From Camellia lanceoleosa (Eukaryota > Streptophyta > Magnoliopsida > Ericales > Theaceae), in the NCBI GenBank assembly GCA_025200525.1, contig CM045770.1, forward strand, positions 82,143,347-82,207,346: 64,000 bases of DNA, read 5' to 3'. The notes beneath the pieces were generated by a model, which made no database searches, was not told where the DNA came from, and saw nothing but the letters and a program-made list of their open reading frames with translations. The position numbers were made by a program, and so were the translations under genes. Positions 22,226-34,314 of the stretch are shown one piece after another; positions within the stretch are counted from its first letter, which is position 1, and every line of letters starts with the position of its first letter.

Positions 22226-23575
22226 TTGGCCAATAAGGAGGTCAAAAAAGTAATGAGAGAGACTAAATTGAAAGCCTATGATGCCCTATGCACCAGACTA
22301 GATAGTAAGGAGGGAGAGAAGAGGATATACAAACTTGCTAAGATAAGAGAGAGGAAAACAAGAGATTTTAATCAGGTTCAGTGCATCAAGGGTGAGGACT
22401 CTAAGGAGTTGGTGAAGGATGAAGAGATTAAAGAGAGGTGGAAGAACTATTTTAAAAAATTGTTAAATGAGGAACATGGAGGTAGGTCAAAAGGGGGAGG
22501 AAGTAGGCAGTAATGAGAAAAACTAAGACTATAAGTTCTATCATAAGATTAAGGACTTTGAAATGGAGTTTGCACTTAAGAAGAAAAAATTGAATAAAGC
22601 TTTGGGACCCGATGATATACCTATTGAAGTGTGGAAATGTTTGAGTAAGAAGGGAGTTATTTGGTTGACTAGGTTATTTAACAAGATTTTGTTAACTAGG
22701 AAAATGTCAAATGAGTGGAGGAAGAGTATTTTAGTGCCAATATATAAGAATAAAGGAGATGTTCAGAATTGTAACAACTATAGAGGAATCAAGTTAATGT
22801 GTCACACAATGAAAGTGTGGGAGAGAGTGATGGAACGTCGATTGCGAGATATAACACAGGTGTCAGAGAATTAATTTGGGTTTAGGCCTGGTAGGTTAAC
22901 AATGGAAGCGATCTATCTTTTGAGGAGAGTAATAGAAAAGTATAGAGACAATAAAAGAGACATTTATATGGTTTTTATCGATCTTAAGAAAGCATATGAT
23001 AGAATGCTTTGAGATATAATCTGATGGGTGTTAGAAAAGAAAGGGATGACAAAAGGTTACATTGATATGATTAGGAATATGTATAAAGGTGCGGCGACCA
23101 CTATCAGATCACATGTTGGAAAAACAAGTAAATTTCCAATTTCTGTAGGGTTACACCAAGGATCAACCTTAAGTCCTTATCTTTTTGCTTTAGTTATAAA
23201 TGAGTTTATGTGCAATATTTAGGATGTTGTGTCATAGTGTATGCTTTTTGTAGATGGTATCGTGTTAGTAGATGAGACTAGAGAAGAAGTTAACACTAAG
23301 TTGGAGATTTTGAGAAAAACACTTGAATCTAAAGGATTTACGATAAACAGAACTAAAACAGACTATATGGAGTGTAATTTTAGTAACAGCCACAATGGAA
23401 GCAGAGGAGAAGTGAAGATTGAGAACCAAGACCTATCTAAGAGTGAATGTTTTCGTTATTTAGGATCGATTATCACAACGATTGAGGAGATTGGAGCGGA
23501 TGTGGTCCACATAATTAAGGCGGGGTGGCTTAAGTGGAGGAGTGCATCTATCTGGAGTACTATGCGATAAACGAG
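22226..23575 (+). pseudogene. LINE reverse transcriptase, decayed
   Basis: The first part (22226-22513) is the linker with IYKLAKIRERKTRD, typical of plant RTE elements. The polymerase follows from 22563: GPDDIPIEVWK, then NNYRGIKLM, FGFRPGR, FIDLKKAYDR, HQGSTLSPYLF, and the active-site stretch MLFVDGIVLVDE where the family has FADD. The second catalytic aspartate is replaced by glycine. There are stop codons at about 22872, 23010 and 23220. The frame resumes after the MITE (23886 on) with the C-terminal zinc-knuckle-like region. Confidence 0.85.
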
Positions 23576-23631
23576 TACCCATTAGACTAAAAGAGAAGTT
23601 CTATAGAACGGCTATCAGACCAGCGATATTG

Positions 23632-23885
23632 GTGGTGTTTGGGAACTTTGTTCCCAAATTTTTCTCATTTTTTTCACTAAAAGACAAAAGTTTTGCAAAA
23701 CCAAAAAAAACACATCCAAACAAAATATCACATCCAACCCCATAATCATTTCACTTTTTCTCTCACAAACATCACATCCAACCACATAAAAACCCAACTA
23801 TCTTCCCAAACACTAAAAATTTTTTATCTCATAAAAACTTACATCTACTAAAATCTACATAAAAACTCACTTCCCAAACACCCAC
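23632..23885. mobile_element. MITE family X, copy 2, inside the LINE
   Basis: The ends GTGGTGTTTGGGAA and (complement) GTGGGTGTTTGGGAA are inverted repeats. ATTG flanks both sides (23628-23631 and 23886-23889). Without it, the LINE reading continues from GCGATATTG to TATGGGAC. The core shares AAAATATCACATCCAACCCC and CATAATCATT with copies 1 and 3. Confidence 0.7.
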
Positions 23886-24305
23886 ATTGTATGGGACAAA
23901 ATGTTGTGCAACTAAGAAACAACATGAAGAGAAGATGGGTGTTGCTGAGATGCGGATGCTAAGGTGAATGTGTGGCAAGACTAGAAAAAACAGAGTTAGG
24001 AATGAGTATATTTGAGAATGGGTAGGAGTAGTACGGATAAAAGATAAGTTGAGAGAATAGATTGAGATGGTTTGGTCATATATAACAGAAACCAACAGGG
24101 ACAGTAGTGAAGAGATGCGATATAGTGACGGTAGATAGTAGTGTTAGGGGAAGGGGTAGACCTAGATTGACGTGAACTAGTATAGTAAATAGAGATATGA
24201 GTCTCCTTAATTTGACTAACGAAATGGCCTTGGATAGAGTCGAGTGGAGAAGAAGGATTCATGCAGCTGACCCCATTTGATGGGACTTAAGGCTTGGTTT
24301 GGTTA

Positions 24306-26211
24306 TCATCTATAATTCGTAAATACAATGATAAAAACCTAACAAGGAAATGTACTAACAAGTTGATAGGTGCACTTCAGTGTTACTTGTCAATAATCAA
24401 ATGATATAAGTCGTCCCCTCCTACCTTTTTTTTACTAAGCAAAAGTAATAATATTTCTCACACAATCATGCCTGCAATCTTCAAAAGAATTAAAACCAAA
24501 CCTTAAAAAGCCAAAACACAACACACATATATATACTAGCGACCCTACACACATGATGCGTGCACCAAATGAAGTAGTGGGAGAGTGATTTAGGGAGAGA
24601 GGCAAACTTGGTTATTTTGTGGCGGTGTTACCAGAAAACATAGTTGTTAAATTGGGATTCGAATCGTGAATCGAAATGGCCTTGTATCGAATCGTGAATC
24701 GTAAAGATTCAGTTATTTTTTCTAAATTACTTAGAAAATATAACTACACACTTGGATGTTAACTATATTTTATGAATATGAAATATTTAAACTTAAATCA
24801 ACGAAAATGTTGTTTTGAATGATGATCACATAGTTTAATAGGTAAGAAGTTAATAAAGGTTCTTATGTAAGATCAACATCTTACATTCCTTTTTTTAGAT
24901 ATTTCCTATCAACCATTCTTAATAAAGAAAATAAAAAAAACAAACCCTCAATCTCCAAAGTAACAATAATTTAACAACAATATTGATATTTGGACAATAA
25001 ACATACATACTTTTCCAAGTAACAATGACCAAATAATAATAAAAAATTATTTAGGATATTTTATTTAAAGCCTAAAACATTATAAAAAGTATAACTAATC
25101 TCACCCATGTAATTTCAACTATATTTAATTTAATAAAATAACAATAGATAATTCATGGTGTAAATTACTTTAATCTTAAATATCTTTAAAAGATATATTA
25201 CCATTTTTTAAGGAAACAAAATGAGAAGAAAGATTAAAAATATATTGGATCTGACTGAATCTGATTGAATCCTATTAAAAACTCCATGATCAATAAAATA
25301 ACAACAAATCATGTATATATATTAGTTATTTTGGTATAAAACTCTATTAGAAGTTATATTATGTCATTTTCACTAAAAAGATGGAAAAAAAACAAGTCGA
25401 AAATATGTTGAATACAATGGTTTTAAAAATTGCATGAATCGTAAAAAGTGAATCGAATCGTGAATCAATTGTGAATTGTGCAATTCACTAGAGATTCACT
25501 ACCAAAATAGATTCACCCATAAATTCGTATCAATTTTGTAAAAATTGCAAATCGAATTGCAAATCGTAAGATTCTGATAACAGAGTTAGAAAATACTAAT
25601 ACCCTAGCGAATTATGTATTAGTGCACATATTCCGAAACATGGTATACTTCTGTTCTAAAACAGTAAATTTAGTGATCCGAAACAATCCCAAAAGTTCTT
25701 ATATATTTCCTTAGATGTTTCCTTAGTAGGAAAAAAATAAATATAATGAAATAAAATCTAACGTGAGTTAAGTTTTGATAAAACAAAATATAAAAAAAAT
25801 TGGTCATAATGCTCATAGAAATGTTTTGCTACATGAAAAAAAAAAAAAAAAAAAAAAAGAACTTACATTTTATTAGATGCCTAATAGTTAAAAGAAAATT
25901 ATTCTATAAGTACTTTAAATTCTTAAGTGTGATATATACAAGTCTACTCCTATCGCACGACATTTTAGAACATGCGGCGTATTACGTTTTCATTTCCGCT
26001 CCCGTTCCATGTACCAAAACAATCCACATTCTTGATAACACAGTTTTGGGATGTGTTATTCTTACATTTATTTCCCAAAAAGCTACTAAAGGGAATTGTT
26101 TAAACAATTTTAAAGATATGTTTTCGTTTAAACTATTTTGGTATACTGCATTTTGTGTCAAAACCAAGTAATGGGTTCGCTTTATAATATATAGTATAAT
26201 ATAGATAGTAA
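24306..26211. other. AT-rich region with GAATCG-rich inverted ends
   Basis: At about 24640-24710 and again at 25435-25580 the motif GAATCGTGAATCG and relatives recur. The left block begins TTGTTAAATTGGGATTCG, and the complement of the right block begins CTGTTATCAGAATCTTACG, a possible inverted repeat of an old element of about 0.95 kb. A poly(A) run lies at 25839-25858. No gene is recognised. The 25800-26171 frame has no family signature. Confidence 0.35.
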
Positions 26212-26337
26212 GGCCATGTTTATTTGGGCGGACATGTACTTGGGATTGGACTAATAGTCCAATAAAATTATTAATCCGATTTTGGTTAAAAAATTGAAGT
26301 ACGGACTAACAATCCATCCGAATATGGTATCTCATAT

Positions 26338-26840
26338 GTGATAGACTATTCAATTTCACAGAGGTGGTGGGATATAAATTGGGGGACTAAACAAAAGTCT
26401 AGACTAACTCATCAAATGACCAAATTAACCCTGACTATATATCTATATTTGTCGATTATTTTACTCCATAACCCTCACTCTGAACATATGGGTATGAATA
26501 GTCATATTGGTGAGGGAATAAATTGTTCCAGCCCATCAAGTCAACGACCACCTAAAAGTTCTACAAAAAAGAATGACAACAAGAAGAGGCCTAGAGGTAA
26601 TGATGATGTAGTAGAGGGTTGTCCATGATTGCTAACAAGTTGGGTGAGGTATTTTCTGCCACCAATGAAAAGTTGAATTTCATTGGTCAAAGGATGGGTT
26701 ATGAACATGATCTCACATCTAAACGGGTAAGTTTGAATGATGAACTTATTAAATTGCCAATCACTCTTGATGAAAGGCCAGATGCTTGTGACATCATATC
26801 ACAAAGTGCTCAAAAACTTAAGACACATTCTTCAACTTGA
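26338..26840 (+). pseudogene. Harbinger ORF1-like (Myb/SANT-type accessory protein) C-terminal remnant
   Basis: Two overlapping frames are present. The first ends in a basic stretch (SSTKKNDNKKRPRG). The second carries MIANKLGEVFSATNEKL and QRMGYEHDLTSKR, which resemble the C-terminal part of plant L10-interacting/Myb-SANT-like proteins that pair with Harbinger transposases. The Myb domain itself is not visible. The assignment rests on resemblance I recall, not on an alignment. Confidence 0.45.
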
Positions 26841-27059
26841 CACATGATGACAAACTAAGGTGGGTGATGAGGTTGCTACATAGGAGTGCTCCATGATAGA
26901 CTCGTGGCTCTTTTATGTTCTTCTACGTACTTAGTTTTTTGATTACTCTAATGCATGTAATAAAGACTGACTTTCCGTTACTTTTTTTGTTGAACTACTC
27001 ATATTTTGCTACTTGGAATGCTTATTTTGAAATGATGAATAGTAAATTTATATTCTACA

Positions 27060-27600
27060 ATTTTATAGTTGAATGATTTTTGATATTTTTCTATTAGAAA
27101 AAAAAAAGAAAAAAAGAAAAAGAGTTAAATTTTATAATAGTGCATATTTTTTAATGGTTGCTTATAAATTTTAATGGTTGGATGATTAAAATAGCAGTGC
27201 ATATTTTTTAATGGTTGCTTGTGTATATAAATTTTATAGTTGAATGATTTTTTTATATTTTTTGTTAAAGAAAAAGGGGTTAAATTTTGTTTAAATGAAT
27301 ACTTTTTTGAATTTAGGCAATGAATGGTTGGATGATTAAAATAGCATTGCATATTTTTTAATGGTTGCTTGCATATATATAAATTTTATAGTTAAATGAT
27401 TTTTTATTTTTTTATTAAAAAAAAGTGGGGGTTAAATTTTGTTGAAATAAATACTTTTTTGAATTTGGAATATGAATAGTTGGATGATTAAAATAGCAGT
27501 GTATTTTTTTAAATGGTTGCTTATGTATATATAAATTTTATAATTGAATGATTTTTTATTTTTTCTATTAAAAAAAAGTGGGTAAAATTTTGTTCAAATG
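27060..27600. repeat. Tandem repeat of about 150 bp, roughly three copies
   Basis: The motif GGTTGGATGATTAAAATAGC starts at about 27177, 27327 and 27479, spaced about 150 bp. Between them AATTTTATAGTTGAATGATTTT and a short poly(A) plus GGGGTTAAATTTTG recur. The array lies within the Harbinger element. Confidence 0.75.
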
Positions 27601-27922
27601 AATGGAAATAGATGTGGAGCAATAATAGGGGAATTTACTTTCTAAAAATTATAACACATGTTGGTGTAAAATTTTACATTAATTATAATAGGGGTATTAT
27701 AATCAATATATTAGATGTCTCATATCTTGTTATGTCCTATCCATTTTAATTCCCTTAAACAAACATCGGATTAGATAATATTTTGTTAATCCTTCCTTAT
27801 AATCCTAACTCAATCCAAACATAGAATAGGATACACAATTCAAAAGAATTCGTAGTCCTCGGACTATTAGTCATAGGAATACTAATCTAACCTAATCCAA
27901 TCAGGCCCAAACAAACATGGCC

Positions 27923-28538
27923 TAATAGTATCGATATACACAAAAAAAAAAAAAAAAAAAAAAATTGCAAATAGTGATTTCATTATCAGGCCTTGTCTTC
28001 TCAGTACCTGCAGACCCTATATTTGCTCTTTTTTTCTTTTTTTTTCTTCTGATTTTTCATAATTCCAGGCCCTACTTGCTCATGCATCAATTGAAGTAGA
28101 CCAAGTTTGGCAAATATTATAGAAATCAAATAAGGAAACCACATATAAACATACAAACATGATATTATGCAACCAAACCCTAAATTGCGACTGTAAAAAA
28201 AAAAATAAAAGATAAAAAATTTATCAGTTTTAGTTTCACAGCTGATTATGGAACAGGGGATTTGAATTTGGTGAGGTAGAGATTTTTGAAGTCATTTTGT
28301 TTCTTGGTTGTGGTGGACGGAGAAGATAAATCTGATTTTGGTTCTGATCAAAGAGTCTTTAAGAAGACATGGCAACCCCAAATGTGCAATAAATACATGT
28401 AAATTGAAGAAAAATAGAGAGGAAATGCAGACGTGAGAAAAGAAATTAAAGAGGTAAATGTTACTCACCATTCGTTGAGTGACCAAGACTGAAAAACCAC
28501 TAGCTTCGGAAATCCACAGAAACACACATACACCAGAC

Positions 28539-28573
<35 letters not shown>

Positions 28574-28681
28574 ATACAGTATGGAGTACGGTCAGTCTCG
28601 AATCAACACCGACTCTCCGATTCAGGTCGTGAAATGCCACTGAACGGCGCCGTCTTAGGTCAAGAGTGTTTTTTTTAGTAA
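27923..28681 (-). other. Possible first exon of a minus-strand gene; unclassified DNA
   Basis: On the minus strand, sequence from about 28640 down to 28469 looks like a leader: a GA microsatellite (28541-28571) and then an ATG directly followed by a donor-like GTGAGT (28463-28471). A lone ATG in exon 1 is seen in some plant genes, but I cannot find exon 2. The 26-bp element at 27981-28006 is shared with 18429-18454. A poly(A) run fills 27941-27963. Evidence for an active gene is weak. Confidence 0.3.
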
Positions 28682-28839
28682 TGCTGTGTTTGGTTGGGGG
28701 ATTTGGGAAAGAAAAGGAAAGAGAAATAGAAAAGGTAGGTGAAATGTGAATAAAATACGTATATATTTCACATAGTTTCACACGCTTTTTCCCTTTTCCT
28801 TTCCAAATTCCTCCCCAAATCCCTCAACCAAACACACTA
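28682..28839. mobile_element. Tourist-like MITE, copy 2 (TAA duplication)
   Basis: This 158-bp element matches the MITE at 8246-8404: ends TGCTGTGTTTGGTT and CCAAACACACTA, and TAA at 28679-28681 and 28840-28842. The interior again pairs TAGGTGAAAT with ATTTCACATA. It lies immediately beside the possible first exon on the minus strand. Confidence 0.85.
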
Positions 28840-29067
28840 TAAGTAAATTACCAAAAAAATGTTATTTGGAGTAAAATTTTACAAAAAATTGGATTTTTAA
28901 ATTTTTTTTTTTTACAAAGAGCGAAATTAATTGCAATTAAAGGGTGTGTTTGGTCTGTGTTTTCAGATAATTTTTTTAAAAAAAATTTGGAGAGAGAGAG
29001 TTTGTAAAGTGTTGCCAAATGACACCAAGGTGTTGCGTTTTTGTTTACACTCAAAAAATCATTAATA

Positions 29068-29294
29068 CTATCCGTTTGGGAAGGGCTCAAGCCACAAAAG
29101 ATAAAACAAGCTCATGAGCCACAACAGACAAAATATCACATCCAACCCCATAATCATTACACTCTTCTCTCACAAAAAAAGCCAAAAAGCCAAAAAGCCA
29201 AGAGCCCTTCCCAAACCAAGCTTTTGAGCCCAGGCTCATATATACCAAAAAAAAAAAAAAAAAAAAAAAAACCCCACTTCCCAAACGGAGGCTT
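29068..29294. mobile_element. MITE family X, copy 3
   Basis: The ends CTATCCGTTTGGGAAGG and (complement) CCTCCGTTTGGGAAGTGG are inverted repeats. The interior has AAAATATCACATCCAACCCC and CATAATCATTACACT, as in copies 1 and 2, plus three tandem AAAAAGCC steps. The 119-residue frame across it is not a gene. Confidence 0.7.
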
Positions 29295-30204
29295 AATTTT
29301 TAAAAACACTTTATTTAATTATTTAAAATTTTATTTTACTCTCATTACATCATATTATTTTTTTCAAATTACCCTCAAGGTAAACCCAAATAATAAATAA
29401 TAAACAAACTAAAAGAACTTTATTTCAAATCTTTTTAATACAAAAATAATTCTTAAATACAAAAAAAAAAAAAAACAAACTTATAAACACATAAGCATTG
29501 TAAATACAGAAAAAATCAAACTTTTACATAAGTAATATAAAACTTTTAAATACAGAAAAAAATTACATTGTAAATTATTCATAAGAATACTCATGGAAAA
29601 GTAAAAACCAAACTTATAAACACATAAGTATCCGGCACTAACAAGAAATAATAGTTCTCAAATAATGTACTATTTAATGACAAAATAAGAATAACTCTAA
29701 TAATATGTTATTATTAATTTAATTATTGGGCCCTTTAATTTTTGTCAAAAAATGATATAGAAAATAATTGATGGTACTCTACAAAAATTGTGAAATCCCT
29801 TTATATGAATATTTACCTCATTTTTGATAGGTTATTTCAAAAAATTATTTTGATTATTACTCTCATATATTATTTGATTTTGTTCAAACTTTCTTCTAGG
29901 GTTTAGGGTTTCAAAATAATAAAAACCAATGATATTGATGATGATGGTGACTTTTGGTCAGGTGGATTGGAGTTTTGAAGGGAAGAAGAAGAAGAAGAAG
30001 AAGAAGAAGAAGAAAAATAATTTTGATCTCTTGCGAAAAAAAATACAGAGATTTGAATAGGAATAAGAATAACTGATTAGGGTATATCAAGAGAGAAAAA
30101 AATATTTATTTTAGCATTTAATATGTGTTGTCCTTATTAATAAATTCATATTATGATATATTAGGAATTAAAATTGGGTGTACTGAGATATATTTTGGGT
30201 TCAA
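29295..30204. other. AT-rich intergenic DNA with GAA microsatellite
   Basis: A GAA/AGA microsatellite spans about 29978-30014. Otherwise there are long A and T runs with no recognisable gene. Confidence 0.4.
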
Positions 30205-30540
30205 ATCGAATCCCCTGAAAGTGCTGTTGAGTTTCTGTAGGCCCACTACAGAGTTTCTATCCATAATTTGAATTGTTCAATATGTAAACTCGTCAAGTAC
30301 TTTATCTCTACAAAAAATTATACTAATCAGATATCGATAATCACTTAATTAGATCACATTTGTGTTAATAATTTATTTTTAAAATTATATTTACCGTTAA
30401 CACAAATGTGATTTGATCAAGTAACTATTTATATTCAATCAATATGATTTTTTTATTAGAATAAATTATTTGACGAATTGTACACATTGAACAGTTCAGA
30501 TTATCGATGTAGGTTCCATGATGAGCCCATCACCATTACC
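30205..30540. mobile_element. Foldback element Y, copy 2
   Basis: The arms pair as in the copy at 15990-16340 (AATTGTTCAATATGTA with the complement of TACACATTGAACAGTT; CAGATATCGATAA with TTATATTCAATC). An inner perfect pair, CACATTTGTGTTAA and TTAACACAAATGTG, closes the loop. It ends about 50 bp before the Copia LTR. Confidence 0.65.
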
Positions 30541-30590
30541 ACTAATCCTCACCTTCAATCCCGACGATCAATGGCCACATTTGTGAATCT

Positions 30591-31627
30591 TGTTTGAAGA
30601 ATAATGATTTTTTTGTGACTTTAATGCAATATTAAAGTGGGTGCTAAACCTCAATTGAGGTGAATTAAAGTGGGTTTAGATTCTTTGTAATGTAATCTTT
30701 ACACCAAAAAGAATAATAAAAAATCATTAAGATTTGAATGAGAAATTGACTCATTAAGTTGACTTCATGAAAGAGGTGTTCGGAAATGTATAAAACCTTG
30801 TATCCCACATTGATCGTAGAGGAGAACATTGATAGGTATTTAAAACCCATTTTTTGCATAAAGGTGTAAGCCCTTTGAGGCATCCAAATTTTTCGAAGGA
30901 AAGAAGTTATGGATGCTTCAAGGACGAACTTGGGCTAAGACTATAGTCCAAGTTGGTTATGCAAAAATTGCCACGCGCGTGCCGTCTGCCCTCCCAGATC
31001 GCTCCGTGGTCTGTCTGTGATCCGTGGGTCGTGAATCGTAGATCTTGGGCTTGGGCTTGGTCTTGCTAGAATGGATTGAGTGTGGAGGTTGGGCTTGGCC
31101 CACCCATCTTAATCTTTTTGGGCCAATTCAGATATGTGGGCTGCAGAAATATGTATACAAAACTTAGTCTCCTCTATTGATGATGGAATTAAATCCATCA
31201 CCTGCATTTGTTGTAGGGGAGCTTCTTTCTCTATCCCTTCATGTGTATAAAAGGAGGCCCTCTCCTTCAGCTTTCTACACCAGAAATTGTTGCTATTAAG
31301 TCTTCAAAAGTTTTTCAGTTTTATTATTTTCTTCCTGTGAGAGAGTGCTGCAAAGTTCTGTTTGCCGAAACTATTCAATCGGTGCATTGAGTAGCTGGTC
31401 CAACCGTCGTATCCTGGGAGACAGACGTCAAACAACCTCCAGCATCCAACCGGTGAGACAACGAATCTATTTTAAGGACACTGTCTAGTGTAGACTTCGG
31501 TTTGCTTTTCTATTGCTATTTTATTTATTCTGTTTGTCTAGTTATTTCGAGCATGTTGTTGTAATCTATACTTCAAATATAAATTATGAATTTATTTGTT
31601 CTTTGTGATCCCACAATTTATATAACA
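30591..31627 (+). repeat. Copia LTR, copy B (putative 5' LTR)
   Basis: It starts TGTTTGAAGAATAATGAT and ends CACAATTTATATAACA. The TATA box TATAAAAGG is at 31246-31254, and transcription would start shortly after it. A CpG-containing palindrome CACGCGCGTG lies upstream at 30972-30981. The flanks AATCT and AACTT are not a clean target duplication. Confidence 0.8.
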
Positions 31628-34314
31628 AACTTAAAACAGATTTTATACTTCCCATGAAATTAGACAAATAGATTCATCAGAATTTACTAGATTAATTTTC
31701 TTTGTTACATGAATATTCTACTTTGCATCTGCTACTTAGAAAATAAATAAATAAAATGCAGAACGTCTTAGGTGGTATTGTCAATCACTAGGAATTATAG
31801 TTTGTAGGTTACTATGTCAATTTCTTTAAATTAATATATTTGGTGTGCCAAACATTTTATGTGATTGTACATGCTGCCATGAGCTTCCTGCCTTGAAAGT
31901 CAAATAGTCTATTACATAATTTTAGTATACCCATGGCTTGTATTGAGACATCATCTAATTTTAGTATGGTTATGTTTTGGACAATTAGTCTACTGTTTCT
32001 TTTTTTTTTTTTTTTTTTTGGTGGAGTTATATGATGGTATATTAAATTTTGCACAGTTATGTTTTCTTTTATTTATAGACTTCTAGTAAAAGTTGCATAT
32101 TGATTTGTTGTAGTATAATTCTATGAGCATGGTTAATGATTTCCTATCGTGCTTTTATATTTTTTTTTTAGTTTATAATTTTATAATATAATTTGCATGT
32201 TCATAAGTGTTTAAATTTTATTTGACATGTTAATTAGCTTATAGTATAATCAACATGTGCAATAGGCTTACATACTAGATTAATTCACATGTTTCTTTAT
32301 TTTCTAGATTTAAGTCAATTTACATGCTTCTTATTCTAGAATTATTTATTTGTTAATTACTATAAACTTATTTACATGTTAATTGCTAGAATAATTTACA
32401 AGTTTATTACATGTTCATTGCATTGGAAAAAAAAAAAATCATATAACTCTTGCCTATTAAATCACTACAAGAAAAAGCACTATTGGCAACTAAAAAATCA
32501 CATTTCGTCGCTGAAAGTATAGCATTTGGCGACTAAAAATGCATTTGTAGCCAAAAGTATAGATTTTTTTGCGACTAAAAAAATTTAGTAGCCAAAAGTA
32601 TAGGTTTTGGCGACTAAAAATCTGTTTGGTCGCCGATATATGGCTTTTAGCGACTAATTAATTTTAGTAGCCAAAAGTGAGGCATTCGGCGACTAAAAAT
32701 CTGTTTCGTCGCCAAAAGCGAGACTTTTACCGACTAAAAAAATTTTAGTAGCCAAAAGTAAGGCCCTTTGGCGACTAAAAAAAATTAGTAGCCAAAAGTA
32801 GTCTCCTTTTTTTTGCTTCTAAATAATTTATTTTTACATAAATTATGTTCAATAAAAAATAATTATGTTTATATATATACTTTTATAATATGTTTATATA
32901 TATACTTTTACATAAGTACTATATAAATAATATATATTGCATACGTAATTATATGATGTTATTCGACTTAGTGGAAAAAGTGTGTTGTATAAGGCTTATG
33001 GTGTGGGAGGTTGATGGTTTGAATATCCACAAGAGTAAGGTGCAATTTTTTATTTTTTTTTTCGGACTGAGCTTTTGGCGACTAAATCTGTTTGGTCGGC
33101 AATTCTTTGAGTATTGGCGACTAAAACATTAGTCAGTAAATGTATAATTTAAAAAAATATAATTGACTATTGGCGACTAAAAATTTAGTCGCCAAATGTA
33201 TAATTTAAAAAATATAATTGACTATTGGCGATCAAAGTTTTAGTCGCTAAAGACTTGCTTTTTGGCGACTAAAAGTTTTTTAGTCGCCAATACCTTTCCC
33301 AACCATTTAGCAGCGACCAAAACGGCGACTAAAAAATTTAGTCAGGGAAACTTAAAAACCGACTTTTGGCGACTAAAAATTTAGTCGCCAAATATGTTTT
33401 TTCTTGTAGTGAATTTTTAGTTTAATGTATTTAGAGTTATAAAATGTTTGTAACTTATTTATATGGTTAATGTATAAATTAAATTATAAATTTAATTTTG
33501 GGGTTTTAGTTTTACATGTGGCTCTTGCATATTTAATTTAATTTATTTATTATTGTGGATTAATTGATATATGACTTATGGCTAGAATTTTAATTATGTA
33601 TGAGGTATAAGGCTTTGTAACCTTTGTCATAATTCTTGACTATTAACTTTTAATTTAATTTCTAGAATTAAAGATTGTTTTTGTAACTTATCTAGCATGT
33701 TAATTGATTAGTTAATTTTATTATTAATTAGTTTGCTAGACAGGTTTCAAGTAATTGAATATATTTACAGTTTCTTTAGATTGGTTGGTGTGTATTTTCT
33801 TGTATTTTTCTGATAACTTTCTTTACAAAAATACCTAAGCATGGAAAGGAATTATTTGGGTTATATAATTTAAGCAATTTTTGCTTGAGATCTAGTAGTG
33901 GTTCCTTGCCAATTTTTTTAAGCAATGTTGTTTGCTTGGCATTTCATTTGCTTATCAATGATGTAGCAATTTGGTTTTATTGCTTGTAATTTTGGTTAGC
34001 AAATTTTAATTGCTTGTAAGTGTTTGACCTTGGTTTATTTTAACCTGGTTTATCCCTGAAAAATTTAAATCTAAAAATTGTTTCTTACGGACTTGGAGTC
34101 AATATGCTCTTGAAAGTTTTGTCAAAAGGTTAACTGGGTTTTAAGTGGGACCGATGTGACCCCTCCAGTCTTCCTGGAAACATTCTTGACCATGTTCGAT
34201 TCTAGGTTTAATGGTGAGACTAGTTTTGAATTAACTTTCCAACTATGGGATTTTCTAGTGCTAAGTTTAATTTCTGGAAAAATAGAAAGTGATATTTTGT
34301 TGTAATTTTCAGAA
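31628..34314 (+). other. Long AT-rich Copia leader, with a CACTA insertion
   Basis: No gene is recognisable between the LTR and the gag start. About 950 of these bases belong to the CACTA-like element. The remainder is T-rich and lacks a detectable primer binding site. A leader this long is unusual for Copia elements, so other old insertions may be hidden here. Confidence 0.4.
32463..33411. mobile_element. Non-autonomous CACTA (En/Spm-like) element
   Basis: The ends are CACTACAAGAAAAA and TTTTTTCTTGTAGTG, the terminal inverted repeat of CACTA elements. A 3-bp duplication AAT flanks it (32460-32462 and 33412-33414). Subterminal repeats TTTGGCGACTAAA and TTTAGTCGCCAAA occur about twenty times in both orientations, concentrated toward the two ends. 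It is 949 bp with no transposase. Confidence 0.92.

Larger units (their letters stand above)
21465..24305 (+). mobile_element. RTE-like LINE, 5'-truncated, interrupted by a MITE
   Basis: The segment holds the C-terminal half of an apurinic-type endonuclease, a linker, a reverse transcriptase and a 3' tail, in the order of an RTE-clade non-LTR element. It lacks the 5' part of the endonuclease. A 254-bp MITE (23632-23885) splits the reverse transcriptase near its C-terminus. The 3' end TTTGATGGGACTTAAGG is shared with the truncated copy at 15308-15936. No autonomous activity is possible. Confidence 0.85.
26212..27922 (+). mobile_element. Non-autonomous PIF/Harbinger element with ORF1 remnant
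   Basis: The ends GGCCATGTTTATTTGGGC and (complement) GGCCATGTTTGTTTGGGC are inverted repeats with a single mismatch. TAA is duplicated at 26209-26211 and 27923-27925, as expected for this superfamily. Subterminal ACTAATAGTCC motifs occur at both ends. It holds an ORF1-like remnant and a tandem repeat but no DDE transposase, so it would depend on an enzyme encoded elsewhere. Confidence 0.85.
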
